From Bacteroidota bacterium (GTDB taxonomy: Bacteria; Bacteroidota; Bacteroidia; Bacteroidales; Tenuifilaceae), in NCBI GenBank assembly GCA_029560875.1, contig JAKQKB010000075.1, forward strand, positions 23,225-87,224: a stretch of 64,000 nt of DNA, written 5' to 3'. Below the pieces are notes generated by a model. The model ran no database searches, was not told where the DNA came from, and was given only the letters and a program-made list of their open reading frames with translations. Positions 53,461-63,400 of the stretch are shown here, piece after piece. The position numbers were made by a program, and so were the translations under genes. Within the stretch, counting starts at the first letter, position 1. Each line of letters opens with the position of its first letter.

Positions 53461-55761
53461 TTATTTAAAACTATACGATAAACTCATCTGAAAAAAACGA
53501 CCTGGCGACATCAGCCCCTTTTTATCGGCATAGGGCTTATCCAGTAAATCAAACACATCCAAGGTCAACTTAAAGTCCTTGTACTCTTTCCAAATCCTTA
53601 AATCGAATGTATTCCAGGAATCGTTTTTGTAGCTGTTAACCTCATCGCCCCACTGCTCACCAATAAACGTCCAAATTAAACCCACATTAACGTACTTGCT
53701 CACAACAAATGCCTCAATGGATGCTTGCTCAATGGGCACTTCGGCCAATGCTTTGTTAGTTAAATCGATATTTACCAATGGGTTTGCTTCAAAGTCGGTA
53801 ATTTTAGAACGATTAAACGAATAATTACCTCGAAGTAGCATCCATTTAACAGGAACTACTTTTAATGAAATTTCGCCACCATAAACCCTAACGCTTGTAA
53901 TGTTCTCCCTTTTAACAATTGGCTTAATTTCAGAACCTCCGGTATCTATTGAATCGCCAGTGGAAACAAAATACTGAAAATCGGAGCCATTGGAGTAAAA
54001 AGCAGCAATATCGAGCCTAATCATATTGTTGAATTTAACTCCGCCTCCAAGTTCGTAGGTTATTAGGTGCTCAGGTTTAAGGCTAGGATTAGCCAACTTA
54101 AAGCCTTTTGTAATTTTTCGTGACGAGCATAAATCGTCTAGCTTTGCTGGCATAAATCCCGATGATACAGAACCGTAAACGCTCATCCAGTCATAAGGCA
54201 TAAAGCGCACACCCAATTTTGGATTGATTGATTGCCACGAATTTTCGGGGAAATACGCTACAGTATCGTTAGCAAATCCAGTATTCTTAGTTGGGTCAAC
54301 CACATTAAGGTAGCCATCAAAAAAGGTTGCATAATCGAAACGTAAACCAGCCAATATTTTCAACTTACCGTTGAACAGATTCTGCTCATCCTGAACAAAT
54401 GCAGCGGCAAAAGTTACCTTGCCATCGCGCTCAACATAATCGGTGGATGTACGGTAGATATCCTCGGCATCCATCCAGCCGTGCTTTAGGTCGATACCAA
54501 AAGTAATGTTATTGCTAAAAATTAATTGGCGCGAGGCATTTGCCCATAAACCAACATCACCTGAAACCTGAATGGTATGAAACAGTTTATACTCTGCACT
54601 TGTATTTAAATTTTCGTTTTGCCTTTTATAAACCTCGTGCTGTGCAAATCCATAAATATCGAGAAGATACTCTTCAACCTTTCCGTTGTAACCAAAACGA
54701 ATACGTTGCGTGGTGTAAGCATCGTAGCTGCCATCGCTCATATACACAGTTCGTCCTGCACCACGCTTATCGGTATAAATATTACCACCCACAAAAAACG
54801 ACGAACTATCCGTAACTGGAATAAACATTTTAAATGTCGCCCCTTTCTCCTTTAGGTACAATGGCACATTGGTAGAATCCCGAATAGCCAATGGCTCTGC
54901 AATGTAACCATCACCCTCACGCCAGAAACCGTAAGTCATTAAGTTGACTCCTTTTTTTAGCACTGGTATTTTTCCGCCTAAAGTTGCCCTTGCGCCAAGC
55001 AAACCAAAACCTCCAGCCTCAGCAGTAACTGTACCATAGAATGGCGAGTCTATAGGGTTTTTAGTTCGAATATTGATAACTCCAGCCATCGCATTATTCC
55101 CAAACAATGCCGATGACGGCCCATGAACCACCTCTATTTGGTCGACCAAATCGGGCGAAATCAAACTCCAATTTATAAAACCGTAGGATGTTTTATTGAG
55201 TGGCGCACCATCGTAGAGAATTAATACACGATTGGAACCATCCAAACCACGCATTGTAACCGATGCATTCTTGGAGTAAACACCGTTTGAACGGTCGACA
55301 AAAAGTCCGGGAATAGTCTTCAAGAAATTATCGACATTGGTATTCGGCGAGCCTTTAACGTTCACACTATCGATGGCAGTTACCATTGCAGGCACTTCCC
55401 ATGTAGATTGAGGATTAAGTGTAGCAGTTACAACAACCTGTTCAATTGAAATTACTGTGGGCTTAAGTGTTACCATTAAAACATCATTACCACCAACAAC
55501 TTTTGCCTCAACAGGAAAATAGCCCAAATGACTTATAATTAATGCATCAATCCTGCTTTGGTTGCAAATACTAAAAGTCCCAGTAGAATCAGTAATAACG
55601 CCGCGAGTAGTTCCTTTAACTATCACAGCAACACCCTGTAAAGCATTCTGCGACTCAGAATCGACAACCTTACCCTTTACACAATGCTGAGCATATCCAA
55701 ACCCCGAAAGCAGAGTTAGAAAAATAAAAGTAAGTATCGATTTATAAAAAGATAATCTCAT
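53461..55761 (-). CDS. TonB-dependent receptor in the molybdate/tungstate operon
   Basis: This 766-residue outer-membrane protein has a signal peptide (cut near GYAQ), a carboxypeptidase-regulatory-like domain (about 28-115), a plug with VDNFLKTIPGLFVDRSNGVY, VTMRGLDGSNRVLILYDG and VVHGPSSALFGNNAMAGVIN, and a barrel ending in FQMSLSYSFK. The start at 55761 (MRLSFYK) is preferred to a TTG 9 nt upstream. It lies 13 nt before wtpA and 9 nt after a lipoprotein gene in one operon with a ModE-like regulator, so it probably imports the oxyanion or an oxyanion complex across the outer membrane. Confidence 0.9.
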   Translation of the reverse strand: MRLSFYKSILTFIFLTLLSGFGYAQHCVKGKVVDSESQNALQGVAVIVKGTTRGVITDSTGTFSICNQSRIDALIISHLGYFPVEAKVVGGNDVLMVTLKPTVISIEQVVVTATLNPQSTWEVPAMVTAIDSVNVKGSPNTNVDNFLKTIPGLFVDRSNGVYSKNASVTMRGLDGSNRVLILYDGAPLNKTSYGFINWSLISPDLVDQIEVVHGPSSALFGNNAMAGVINIRTKNPIDSPFYGTVTAEAGGFGLLGARATLGGKIPVLKKGVNLMTYGFWREGDGYIAEPLAIRDSTNVPLYLKEKGATFKMFIPVTDSSSFFVGGNIYTDKRGAGRTVYMSDGSYDAYTTQRIRFGYNGKVEEYLLDIYGFAQHEVYKRQNENLNTSAEYKLFHTIQVSGDVGLWANASRQLIFSNNITFGIDLKHGWMDAEDIYRTSTDYVERDGKVTFAAAFVQDEQNLFNGKLKILAGLRFDYATFFDGYLNVVDPTKNTGFANDTVAYFPENSWQSINPKLGVRFMPYDWMSVYGSVSSGFMPAKLDDLCSSRKITKGFKLANPSLKPEHLITYELGGGVKFNNMIRLDIAAFYSNGSDFQYFVSTGDSIDTGGSEIKPIVKRENITSVRVYGGEISLKVVPVKWMLLRGNYSFNRSKITDFEANPLVNIDLTNKALAEVPIEQASIEAFVVSKYVNVGLIWTFIGEQWGDEVNSYKNDSWNTFDLRIWKEYKDFKLTLDVFDLLDKPYADKKGLMSPGRFFQMSLSYSFK

Positions 55762-55770
55762 TGAAAGCAA

Positions 55771-56646
55771 TTATTTCTGCATTACAACAGAAAACACAAC
55801 TTTCCCATCGGACTGTCCTGTCACCTCTGTAACTTTTAATATTCCATACTTACCATTGCTCTCGAGTTTGAACGAGTAGGTATCGCCTGCCTTTAAATTT
55901 TTGGCCTTACGTTTACCGTCGGCCTCAGAGTATAAACTCACCACGTAAGCTGGGTCTGACACTGCATCAAATTGTTCCTGTGTCATTGTAACTTGATAAA
56001 AACGAGCAGTATTACGTGTAGTCCAACTCGACAAATCAAAAATACCAGTCAAATTAGCACCTGGCGATGCAATTGTATTTAAATCGCCTGAATTGGCATC
56101 GTAAAAATAGAGCATATGAATATCACCCTGAATAGCACTGGCATCCTGCATTGAATAGGCTACGCCATTTGTTAACGACAGGAATCCTTTACCATTCGCT
56201 ACGCCTTGAGCATTCAGTTCGAGATTATTGTAACGAACCAACTCACCTCCCACTGAGCCATCGTCCTTTGTAACTGTTAACGATACGCTCGACGATTGTC
56301 CCTTAATATCGCGAATAGTAAAAACAATCAACTCAACATCGTCGGTTCCTTTAGCAAAGGTAACTTCGCGCTCAAATTCCTTGATATTCATACCCTCATC
56401 AACCACACGATTATTGTTACTAGCAACAATGAGATTAGTTAGAGTATTATCGCCATTCCACTGGCAATGTATTTTGAACTTAAGAATCTCGGCAACCGAT
56501 GCCGAAGTATCATCGGTAATTAAACCTTCACCACTAATAAGTTCAATTACAGGAGCCGCAGTATTCTTTTCTGTCTCCTTGCACGATGCCGATAATGCTA
56601 CCGCAAGCATCAACATCAAACCAATACGAATAGTAATGTTTTTCAT
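55771..56646 (-). CDS. lipoprotein of unknown function
   Basis: This 291-residue lipoprotein (signal with lipobox LSASC) starts at MKNITIRIGLML (56646). An in-frame start 48 nt upstream would cover part of an intergenic repeat and disrupt the signal. The mature part is beta-rich, possibly Ig-like, with VELIVFTIRDIKGQSSSVSL and a C-terminal YSFKLESNGKYGILKVTEV. It is not a SusD protein. Its position just before the TonB receptor suggests a surface or periplasmic partner of that receptor. Confidence 0.75.
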   Translation of the reverse strand: MKNITIRIGLMLMLAVALSASCKETEKNTAAPVIELISGEGLITDDTSASVAEILKFKIHCQWNGDNTLTNLIVASNNNRVVDEGMNIKEFEREVTFAKGTDDVELIVFTIRDIKGQSSSVSLTVTKDDGSVGGELVRYNNLELNAQGVANGKGFLSLTNGVAYSMQDASAIQGDIHMLYFYDANSGDLNTIASPGANLTGIFDLSSWTTRNTARFYQVTMTQEQFDAVSDPAYVVSLYSEADGKRKAKNLKAGDTYSFKLESNGKYGILKVTEVTGQSDGKVVFSVVMQK

Positions 56647-56707
56647 ATCGATATTATTTGAAAAGGCTGGTTTGTCGAAGTCACGGAATCTCAATCTAAA
56701 CTATGAG

Positions 56708-56727
56708 ATTCCTGCATACGCAGGAAT
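56708..56727. repeat. short palindromic dispersed repeat
   Basis: ATTCCTGC (56708-56715) and GCAGGAAT (56720-56727) pair perfectly around four bases; the flanks GAG and GAC extend the typical form of an interspersed repeat. It sits in the 109-nt gap between the lipoprotein and membrane protein genes. Confidence 0.55.
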
Positions 56728-56755
56728 GACAATACATTAAACAGCCTTAATTATT

Positions 56756-57316
56756 CTACTTCTTTAACTTCCTTAATCCTGATGCAGCGCCAACACCTGC
56801 CAATGTTCCAATAAACCCAAATGCAAAGTGCGTTAATACTGGAAACATAAACCCAGTAGCCAAACTACCATAGTAAAACCCAGTAATAGACGAGAAAACT
56901 ATTCTGGTAAGCGGAATCAAAGTATAAGTTAATCCACCTAACAATGCAATAACAGGAATCCACACTAATTGTTTAGGCCAACGGTACCAAACAAAATCAA
57001 CAAAAATACCCATGCCAACATAGATGTATGGTAACATTGGGTCGGTAAAGCCAAAACCTGGTATAAGTGTGGTTAGTATTGAACCTGTTACTGTTACAGA
57101 TGTTGCCAAACGCAAATTGGACAAGTACCTTGCTCCCATTACAAGTAACATAAACTCCAAACCATGCCTACCGGGCATCCGCAATGGAATTCTAAACTTA
57201 TAATGTAGCCAAGTTGCAGCAAAACCAACTAAAAGCAAAAGCACAATTTGTGCTGTGGTTGAAAAACTAATTGGAAATACTCTTGATAAAGTCCTTGTCT
57301 GCGAGTTTGTAGCCAT
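56756..57316 (-). CDS. small multi-pass membrane protein
   Basis: This 186-residue protein has five or six hydrophobic helices (first near residues 20-40, last near 155-178) and a Gly-rich C-terminus. It resembles S-component-like or MptD-like small membrane proteins in size, but I recognise no family. The apparent start at 57316 overlaps the preceding gene by 50 nt, an unusually long overlap. It lies in the molybdate/tungstate operon and may be an accessory transporter part. Confidence 0.65.
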   Translation of the reverse strand: MATNSQTRTLSRVFPISFSTTAQIVLLLLVGFAATWLHYKFRIPLRMPGRHGLEFMLLVMGARYLSNLRLATSVTVTGSILTTLIPGFGFTDPMLPYIYVGMGIFVDFVWYRWPKQLVWIPVIALLGGLTYTLIPLTRIVFSSITGFYYGSLATGFMFPVLTHFAFGFIGTLAGVGAASGLRKLKK

Positions 57317-58010
57317 ATTCGTTACAATTATCTATTTTATTTACTATCAACGTTATTAATCCATTACGGTGAACTGGTCGTAACCAGCCTTCCAGTAATA
57401 TCGACGAAGAATCGTCAATTACATCACCACTTGGAGTTACTATTTGGTGAACCTCAACAAGTTTTTTCAGCTCCGCTGAAGTTTTGATGCCTGTTATTGT
57501 TCTAACCTCAGTACCTTTCAATGCCACAAAACGACCATCGTTTCCCGATGCTCTAAGCCCTACAGCAGCCATTGAGCCAATTACACCATCGTGATTGCCT
57601 GTAAGACCAATCAGAATGATACCCTCACGCTTTGCCAAATTCAAACCATCAATCTGTTTCACCAAGTCCAGCTTCGCAGTTTTTCCCCATTCAATAACCG
57701 ATTCGGGAACATTATCAGCATCGACCACACACAAACCGCAATCGGAACCAACAGCACAGGCTTTCAGTAGATACGATATCATAAAATCCAACAACTCATC
57801 GGGTTTTGAGGTTTCAACCTCAATGCAAAGCGATGAGTTATGCGATGTGTAAGGCACACGTGGGTCGAAAAGCAACTGGTGACGCGATATTGCCCCTGTT
57901 GTACCTAAACCATTGGCAACAATCAACTCCGCCATCGTTCGTCCAACATAGCCTGTGCCCCTACTCTCTAAGTTATCCGTATCGTCTATTCCAACAAAAT
58001 ATCGCATCAA
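57267..58010 (-). CDS. TiaS-like protein (agmatinylcytidine synthetase N-domain type)
   Basis: This 247-residue protein begins YFVGIDDTDNLESRGTGYVG, close to the GIDDTDS start of archaeal TiaS, and continues with FDPRVPYTSHNSSLCIEV, again TiaS-like. Archaeal TiaS adds agmatine to C34 of tRNA-Ile2. Here only the first, kinase-like part is present, with no OB-fold or zinc ribbon, and bacteria use TilS-made lysidine instead, so the archaeal reaction is unlikely. It starts 5 nt after the ModE-like gene. A link to oxyanion or cofactor metabolism is inferred from position. Confidence 0.75.
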   Translation of the reverse strand: MMRYFVGIDDTDNLESRGTGYVGRTMAELIVANGLGTTGAISRHQLLFDPRVPYTSHNSSLCIEVETSKPDELLDFMISYLLKACAVGSDCGLCVVDADNVPESVIEWGKTAKLDLVKQIDGLNLAKREGIILIGLTGNHDGVIGSMAAVGLRASGNDGRFVALKGTEVRTITGIKTSAELKKLVEVHQIVTPSGDVIDDSSSILLEGWLRPVHRNGLITLIVNKIDNCNEYGYKLADKDFIKSISN

Positions 58011-58015
58011 AAAAA

Positions 58016-58399
58016 CTACTGTTCGTTAATTCTATGGAAAAAATTCTTCACAAAAACCTTTACCGACGAGTCAAACTCAACCCTTAAAGCCTTGTAGGAC
58101 TCAACTAAATTCTTCCCCTCCTCGGTAAGTAAAGTATTGCCACCATCGCGACCTCCACGGTGCTTCTCCAACAATGGAAATCCTAATGTTTGCTCCGATT
58201 GGCGGAGCAAGCCCCAAGCCTTACGGTAACTAATCTGCATACGCTCAGCAGTTGCTGCTAAAGAGCCTAATTCACCAATATTCAAAAGCAACTCAAAGTG
58301 CTCCTCGGTAAGCACAGGATTACCATCCTCGCGATGTTTCAGGTATATTGAAAAATCGAGGTAGATATTGTAATATTTCGAACCTTTTGGACCTGCCAT
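58016..58399 (-). CDS. ModE N-terminal-type winged-helix regulator
   Basis: This 127-residue protein is a LysR-like winged helix of the ModE N-terminal kind. The HTH has LGSLAATAERMQISYRKAWGL and the wing and following segment have GGRDGGNTLLTEEGKNLV, both typical of ModE. It lacks the molybdate-binding (MOP) domains of full ModE, so how it senses the ion is unclear. It is the first gene of the operon and probably controls it. Confidence 0.88.
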   Translation of the reverse strand: MAGPKGSKYYNIYLDFSIYLKHREDGNPVLTEEHFELLLNIGELGSLAATAERMQISYRKAWGLLRQSEQTLGFPLLEKHRGGRDGGNTLLTEEGKNLVESYKALRVEFDSSVKVFVKNFFHRINEQ

Positions 58400-58421
58400 T
58401 TAGTTTGAATTATTTATCACC

Positions 58422-58452
58422 CAAAGTTAGGTTTTATAGCCATTTGCACAAA
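58422..58452 (-). promoter_or_regulatory. promoter of the molybdate/tungstate operon
   Basis: On the minus strand, TTTG (58449-58452), exactly 19 nt, then TAACTTTG (58422-58429), a full consensus match. The start site would be near 58415, about 17 nt before the ModE-like ATG. Confidence 0.8.
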
Positions 58453-58581
58453 TGATTTTAGTCAGAAAACTTTGGTTTAACGAGAGTAAAATCAACCCAA
58501 TATCAAAATTTATTAAACATCTAATATCAGAACAAACTAACAACTAAACAAATTCAAACTGTTTGCGTTACTGTTTTATTA

Positions 58582-58598
58582 TTTAGAATAATTCTAAA
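58582..58598. promoter_or_regulatory. 8-1-8 palindrome, possible Fur/PerR-type operator
   Basis: TTTAGAAT (58582-58589), one A, ATTCTAAA (58591-58598) is a perfect palindrome with a single-base centre. Its inner 15 nt differ from the PerR consensus TTATAATnATTATAA at one position per arm. It lies between the divergent ModE-like operon and pruA. Confidence 0.45.
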
Positions 58599-58636
58599 AT
58601 AGTTATTTCTGATAAAAATCATTGCAAAAGTATTTC

Positions 58637-58658
58637 GTTATGCATTTTTTTGCATATC
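58637..58658. promoter_or_regulatory. inverted-repeat site upstream of pruA
   Basis: GTTATGCA (58637-58644), six T, then TGCATATC (58651-58658). It matches the site at 42636-42657 at 20 of 22 positions. It ends 36 nt before the pruA ATG, and a TAGATTGA element follows at 58666-58673. Confidence 0.7.
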
Positions 58659-58694
58659 GAAAATTTAGATTGAAATAATTAAACTATTAAATAT

Positions 58695-60332
58695 ATGAAT
58701 AACGCAATTTTCAGCTTTGAACGACCAAAGAATGAGCCAATTCTGAGCTATAAATCGTGCTCACCCGAAAGAATTAAACTTGAAAAAGAGTTAGAGAACT
58801 TAGCGAACACCGTGACTGAAATTCCCCTAATTATTGGTGGCAAGGAAATCAGAACAGGCGTGACAGAAACCGTGAGAATGCCACACAACCATTCTCACAT
58901 CCTAGCAAAATTCCATTTAGCTGGCGAAAAGGAAGTAAACATGGCTATTGATGCTGCGCTTGCTGCTCGTCACCAGTGGGAACAAACATCGTGGATTGAC
59001 AGGGTTTCTGTTACTCTAAAGATTGCTGAGTTAATAGCAACAAAATACCGTCCATTAATAAATGCAGCTACAATGCTTGGTCAAAGCAAAAATGCTTACC
59101 AAGCAGAGATTGATTCAGCCTGCGAGGTTATTGACTTCTTACGATTTAACGCATACTTTGTGAGTCAAATATACAACGAGCAACCAATTTCAGAGAATTC
59201 TCACTTAAACAGAACTGAGTACCGTCCTTTGGAAGGATTTGTTTTCACAGTATCGCCTTTCAACTTCACTGCAATTGCATCGAACCTTAACTTATCGCCT
59301 GTACTAATGGGGAACACAGTTGTTTGGAAACCAGCAACCACCTCGCTTCTATCTAACTATATTTTGATGAAGATTTTTAAGGAAGCCGGCGTTCCCGATG
59401 GTGTTATCAACTTTGTTCCAAGTAAAGGCTCGGTAATTGGCAAGGAAATATTTAAACACCCAATGCTTGCGGGTATTCACTTTACCGGTTCAACAGGAAC
59501 TTTCAACCATTTCTGGCGTCAAATTGCCGAGAATCTTGACAAGTACCGCTCATATCCAAAACTAGTTGGCGAAACTGGCGGCAAGGACTTTATTGTGGTT
59601 CATCCAAGTGCACAACTCGATGAGGTTGCTGTTGCAATGGTGCGTGGTTCTTTTGAGTACCAAGGTCAAAAGTGCTCTGCTGCATCGCGCGCATACGTTC
59701 CAAAATCGATGTGGCCAGCATTGAAAGATGCCATGGGTAAAATGCTGAGCGAAATTAAAATGGGCGACCCAACAGATTTCACCAACTTCATAAACGCTGT
59801 TATTGACCAAGCATCGTTCGACAATATTATGGGCTATATCCAAAAAGCAAAAGAGGCTAGCGATGCTGAGATTGTTTTTGGAGGTAACGGCGACAAAAGC
59901 GTTGGATACTTTATTGAGCCAACCGTTATACTTACCTCAAATCCACACTTCATAACCATGGAGGAGGAAATATTTGGGCCAGTTCTAACAATCTATACAT
60001 ACAACGATAACGAGTACGAGAAAACACTTGAACTTTGCGACCAAACATCGCCATATGCGCTAACAGGAGCAATATTTGCAAGTGACCGTGCTGCTATAGA
60101 TTTAGCCATGGAAAAACTACGCTACGCTGCAGGTAACTTCTATGTAAACGATAAACCAACAGGAGCAGTAGTAGGTCAACAACCATTTGGTGGTGCTCGT
60201 GCATCGGGTACAAACGACAAGGCTGGTAGCCACTTAAACCTTATCCGTTGGACTAGCGCTCGTACTATCAAGGAAACACTTGTTCCACCAACCGATTACA
60301 AGTATCCATTTATGCAGGAAAACTGCAAATAG
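58695..60332 (+). CDS. pruA: L-glutamate gamma-semialdehyde (P5C) dehydrogenase
   Basis: The enzyme oxidises glutamate semialdehyde, formed from proline, to glutamate with NAD. The 545-residue aldehyde dehydrogenase has VFTVSPFNFTAIASNL, the NAD-site IHFTGSTGTFNH, the catalytic Glu in LVGETGGKD, the catalytic Cys in YQGQKCSAASRAYVP and PFGGARASGTNDKAGS near the end, all typical of the P5C dehydrogenase group. Its length fits stand-alone PruA; no proline dehydrogenase gene is adjacent here. It is controlled from an upstream region that carries the shared inverted repeat. Confidence 0.94.
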   Translation: MNNAIFSFERPKNEPILSYKSCSPERIKLEKELENLANTVTEIPLIIGGKEIRTGVTETVRMPHNHSHILAKFHLAGEKEVNMAIDAALAARHQWEQTSWIDRVSVTLKIAELIATKYRPLINAATMLGQSKNAYQAEIDSACEVIDFLRFNAYFVSQIYNEQPISENSHLNRTEYRPLEGFVFTVSPFNFTAIASNLNLSPVLMGNTVVWKPATTSLLSNYILMKIFKEAGVPDGVINFVPSKGSVIGKEIFKHPMLAGIHFTGSTGTFNHFWRQIAENLDKYRSYPKLVGETGGKDFIVVHPSAQLDEVAVAMVRGSFEYQGQKCSAASRAYVPKSMWPALKDAMGKMLSEIKMGDPTDFTNFINAVIDQASFDNIMGYIQKAKEASDAEIVFGGNGDKSVGYFIEPTVILTSNPHFITMEEEIFGPVLTIYTYNDNEYEKTLELCDQTSPYALTGAIFASDRAAIDLAMEKLRYAAGNFYVNDKPTGAVVGQQPFGGARASGTNDKAGSHLNLIRWTSARTIKETLVPPTDYKYPFMQENCK

Positions 60333-60383
60333 AATATTTACGATAATATGACTACCCAGTCATAGTTTATGTTTATGGTTTGG

Positions 60384-60411
60384 AAAGTTGGAGTAGCAAT
60401 GCTCCAACTTT
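60384..60411. terminator. hairpin between convergent pruA and the secreted peptidase gene
   Basis: AAAGTTGGAG (60384-60393) pairs perfectly with CTCCAACTTT (60402-60411) across an 8-nt loop. The T tract is weak but both convergent genes end near it. Confidence 0.7.
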
Positions 60412-60427
60412 ACTTCTAATTAAGTCT

Positions 60428-63400
60428 TTATTCAACAATTATTTTCCTGAATAATGTAAAGCCATTATCAATAATTTGTACTAAAAAGACACCTCTGCCG
60501 ATATCACTAACAACCTTATTCTCCAAACTAGAATTTAATGGCATACGATAAACTAATCGACCCATAGAACTATAAATGTTCAGAGTTGCATTCTTTGACA
60601 AATCCCAGTTAAAATACAACCAGAAAACACCTTTAGACGGATTGGGATAAACAGAGAAAGATTTACTACTTTGCTCATCTTCAGAAATCCCAGTTAATGG
60701 CGCCGTAGTAAATGACCATACAGGCCCATCAGTAATACCATAGGAATTTTTACAAACAACCTTCCAATAGTATTTTGTAGAAGATTCTGGATTATTAAAC
60801 GAATAAGTACCAATTGACACAACATTATCAAGCACCTTTTTGGCTGGGGGATTTACTTTATCTATATATAAATCGATATTTTTTGTTCCCTCGCCATTTG
60901 TCCAACTCAACGAGATCGGAGAAGCAGAGTTTATTCCAGCAGCATTCATTTGTGGAGTTGGTGACGATGGCATGGTAGGCTTATCAAATTTCCTCACTAC
61001 ATTACTTATCCTTAGCTCATCTATACATCCATGGAAATCTTGTGCAATAATCAAATCTTTTAAATTAGTAAACATCTCACTCCCTGTATAAGTCTGGCTT
61101 ACTGAAGAAATAACATTAAGATTTTTATCTCTAACGTCAATTCTTATTTCAGAACTTTTAGTGTCTCTAGTACATATAATGTGGTACCATTCGTTGAGAG
61201 TAGGCTTAGGCGCTTTAACAAAAATCCTATCATTAGCTTTTTTAAAGAAAAGATGGTTAAAGGTATTATCCCACCATGGATTAATAAGCAAAGAATAGTT
61301 TGCCTCATAAGAATTGTTATCGCCAGGTTTTGTAATAATCGCCTGATAATTATTGTCAATAAACGCCTCTGTTTTTACCCAAGCTTCAATAGTCCAGTCG
61401 CCAGTTAAGCTAAGACTACTACAATGAGCAACAGTAACAGGTGATATTGTTTTCAGGCTTTGCCCAAGTTTATCGGACTGACTAGTTGAGTAAGTTATTG
61501 CGTTTGCATCTCCTACCCCATTCCCCGAGAGTGACGACTGGTTAGTTAAATCACCATCAAAGTGCATAAGCAACACCGTGTTTGCATCAACTTTATATGG
61601 CCCGCCAATAGTGTTGTTTTCAATAATACTAAAAACACTTTGGCTTTCGCAGGTTGTAGCGCTATTGGCCATATCAGTCAACCTTATCTTACAACTATTC
61701 GAAAGGGTCGATGGAACCTGCCATTGGAAGGAACGTGTATTGGTGGAAACATTGTTTTTCACTTCGTTCCAAGTTGAGCCATTATCGGAGCTGAAATCGA
61801 TTTTAATTGAAGGAATACTTGTGCTTGCCCATTTAATTGAAACTAAATCGCCGGCAAAAAGGTTTTCGCCTCCCTTGGGGTATTGTAACGATAGGCTGTT
61901 TGCATCACCCTTTGTAAAAGGACCATAAATAGTCCCAATCTCATAATCAGAATGACGAATCTTTATGTGGAATTGACCTAAAAATCCACTCGGGGCTGTC
62001 CAAGAAGCCGTTGCTGCAGTTGTAGCACTAGCTATTTTAGTCCACGTTACCTTATTATCGGTTGAAACGAATACATCCAGTTTAACAGCGGGATCAAGTG
62101 GAATCCAATATAAATTAACGGTTTGCTCATTAACAGATTCATTCAAAATAGGATAGGTAAGGGTTGCAATTTTTTTCTGTTCAACACGAATATCCCAGTC
62201 GAAGTAAAAGGCATTATGGAACTCATCTGGCGTATTGTATCCCAAATTCTTATAACCTTGCACATCATTACGAAAAACATCCTTAATAGTGGCATCTCCA
62301 ACACCTCGGCGATAGATAAAGTCCACATAATATCGGCCAATAAGGTAATAGTCGTATGTTGAATACTCTCTTGTCTCATCGTAGGTTGGTCGATGGCCAT
62401 ACTTGGTAACTGCGCCTGCCATTGCAGATTTTAGCATATCTCTGTGGCCACCCAACACCTCATCGGATATCAAACCACCATTGCAGTAGAACTCCGGGAA
62501 GCCTTCATTCATCCACGAAGTGACATTCCCTTGCCCAATAAGTCCTTGCATGGTGTGGGCGAACTCGTGCCTAACTAGGTGCTTAAATCGCCTATTCGTA
62601 TTATAGTCATTGAGTTCCTGAATGCTACTTGGGCATGATAAGCCAACCCCTGACGACCAAGCAGTCCCACTGGTTTGTCTGTTTAAACACTGAGAACCAT
62701 TTATTTCTGCGGACAAACACTCGGGAATGGTATAAAAAGTAATCTTTTCTAAAGCTGTAGCCCCAAGTTTAGCGGTATATTCATTATAAGCTTCCTCCAC
62801 AGTATTTGAATAAAATGGAAAATTAAAAGCATCTGCATCTCTATAGTAGAAAATGAAATGGGCCGTTTCCAACTGCTTTTTCCCTCTTAGGTTTTCATTG
62901 GGTTCGAGGATTCGATGAGTAAGGTATCTATTCCATTTTGCTAAAAGCTTATCGACGGTCTCTGATGACCACCACCATGATAATACCTCAATGGTTTGTT
63001 CGGTTGTGCTAGCAATGTAGTAGTAGTGCCAAACATGAAATGCACTCATAAACTCACCGAACATGTACGAAACAGCAAGGCCATTCTTTGAGGCAAAGTT
63101 ATTTCGGTCGTTAAGAATGCTAAAAGAGCTGATAGTTCCACCATAACTATTCAAAGCCGCTTTAATGGTTGCATCTGTTATATCGAGATGCGCTTCGTAG
63201 GCAGCAAAACCGTTGCTAAACCAAATGGGCATAGGGCTGTAGTTATAGTAATAACTGATATACGCTTTACATAGATAGAACAAAGCTACTTGGTTAATAT
63301 CTTTAAAAACCGCTTTCTGCTCAGGCGTGGTTGGCTCGCTAACTTTGATTACCCCACCAGTGCTCACAAAACCAGCATCGAAAGGGAATGCATCAGTAGG

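Noticed and set aside
57267..58010. Archaeal-type agmatidine synthetase with its normal reaction
   Set aside because: Only the first domain is present, and bacteria use lysidine in tRNA-Ile2.
61578..61928. Plus-strand frame opposite the T9SS peptidase gene
   Set aside because: It lies wholly within the Fn3-like and LamG-like coding region and has no domain of its own.
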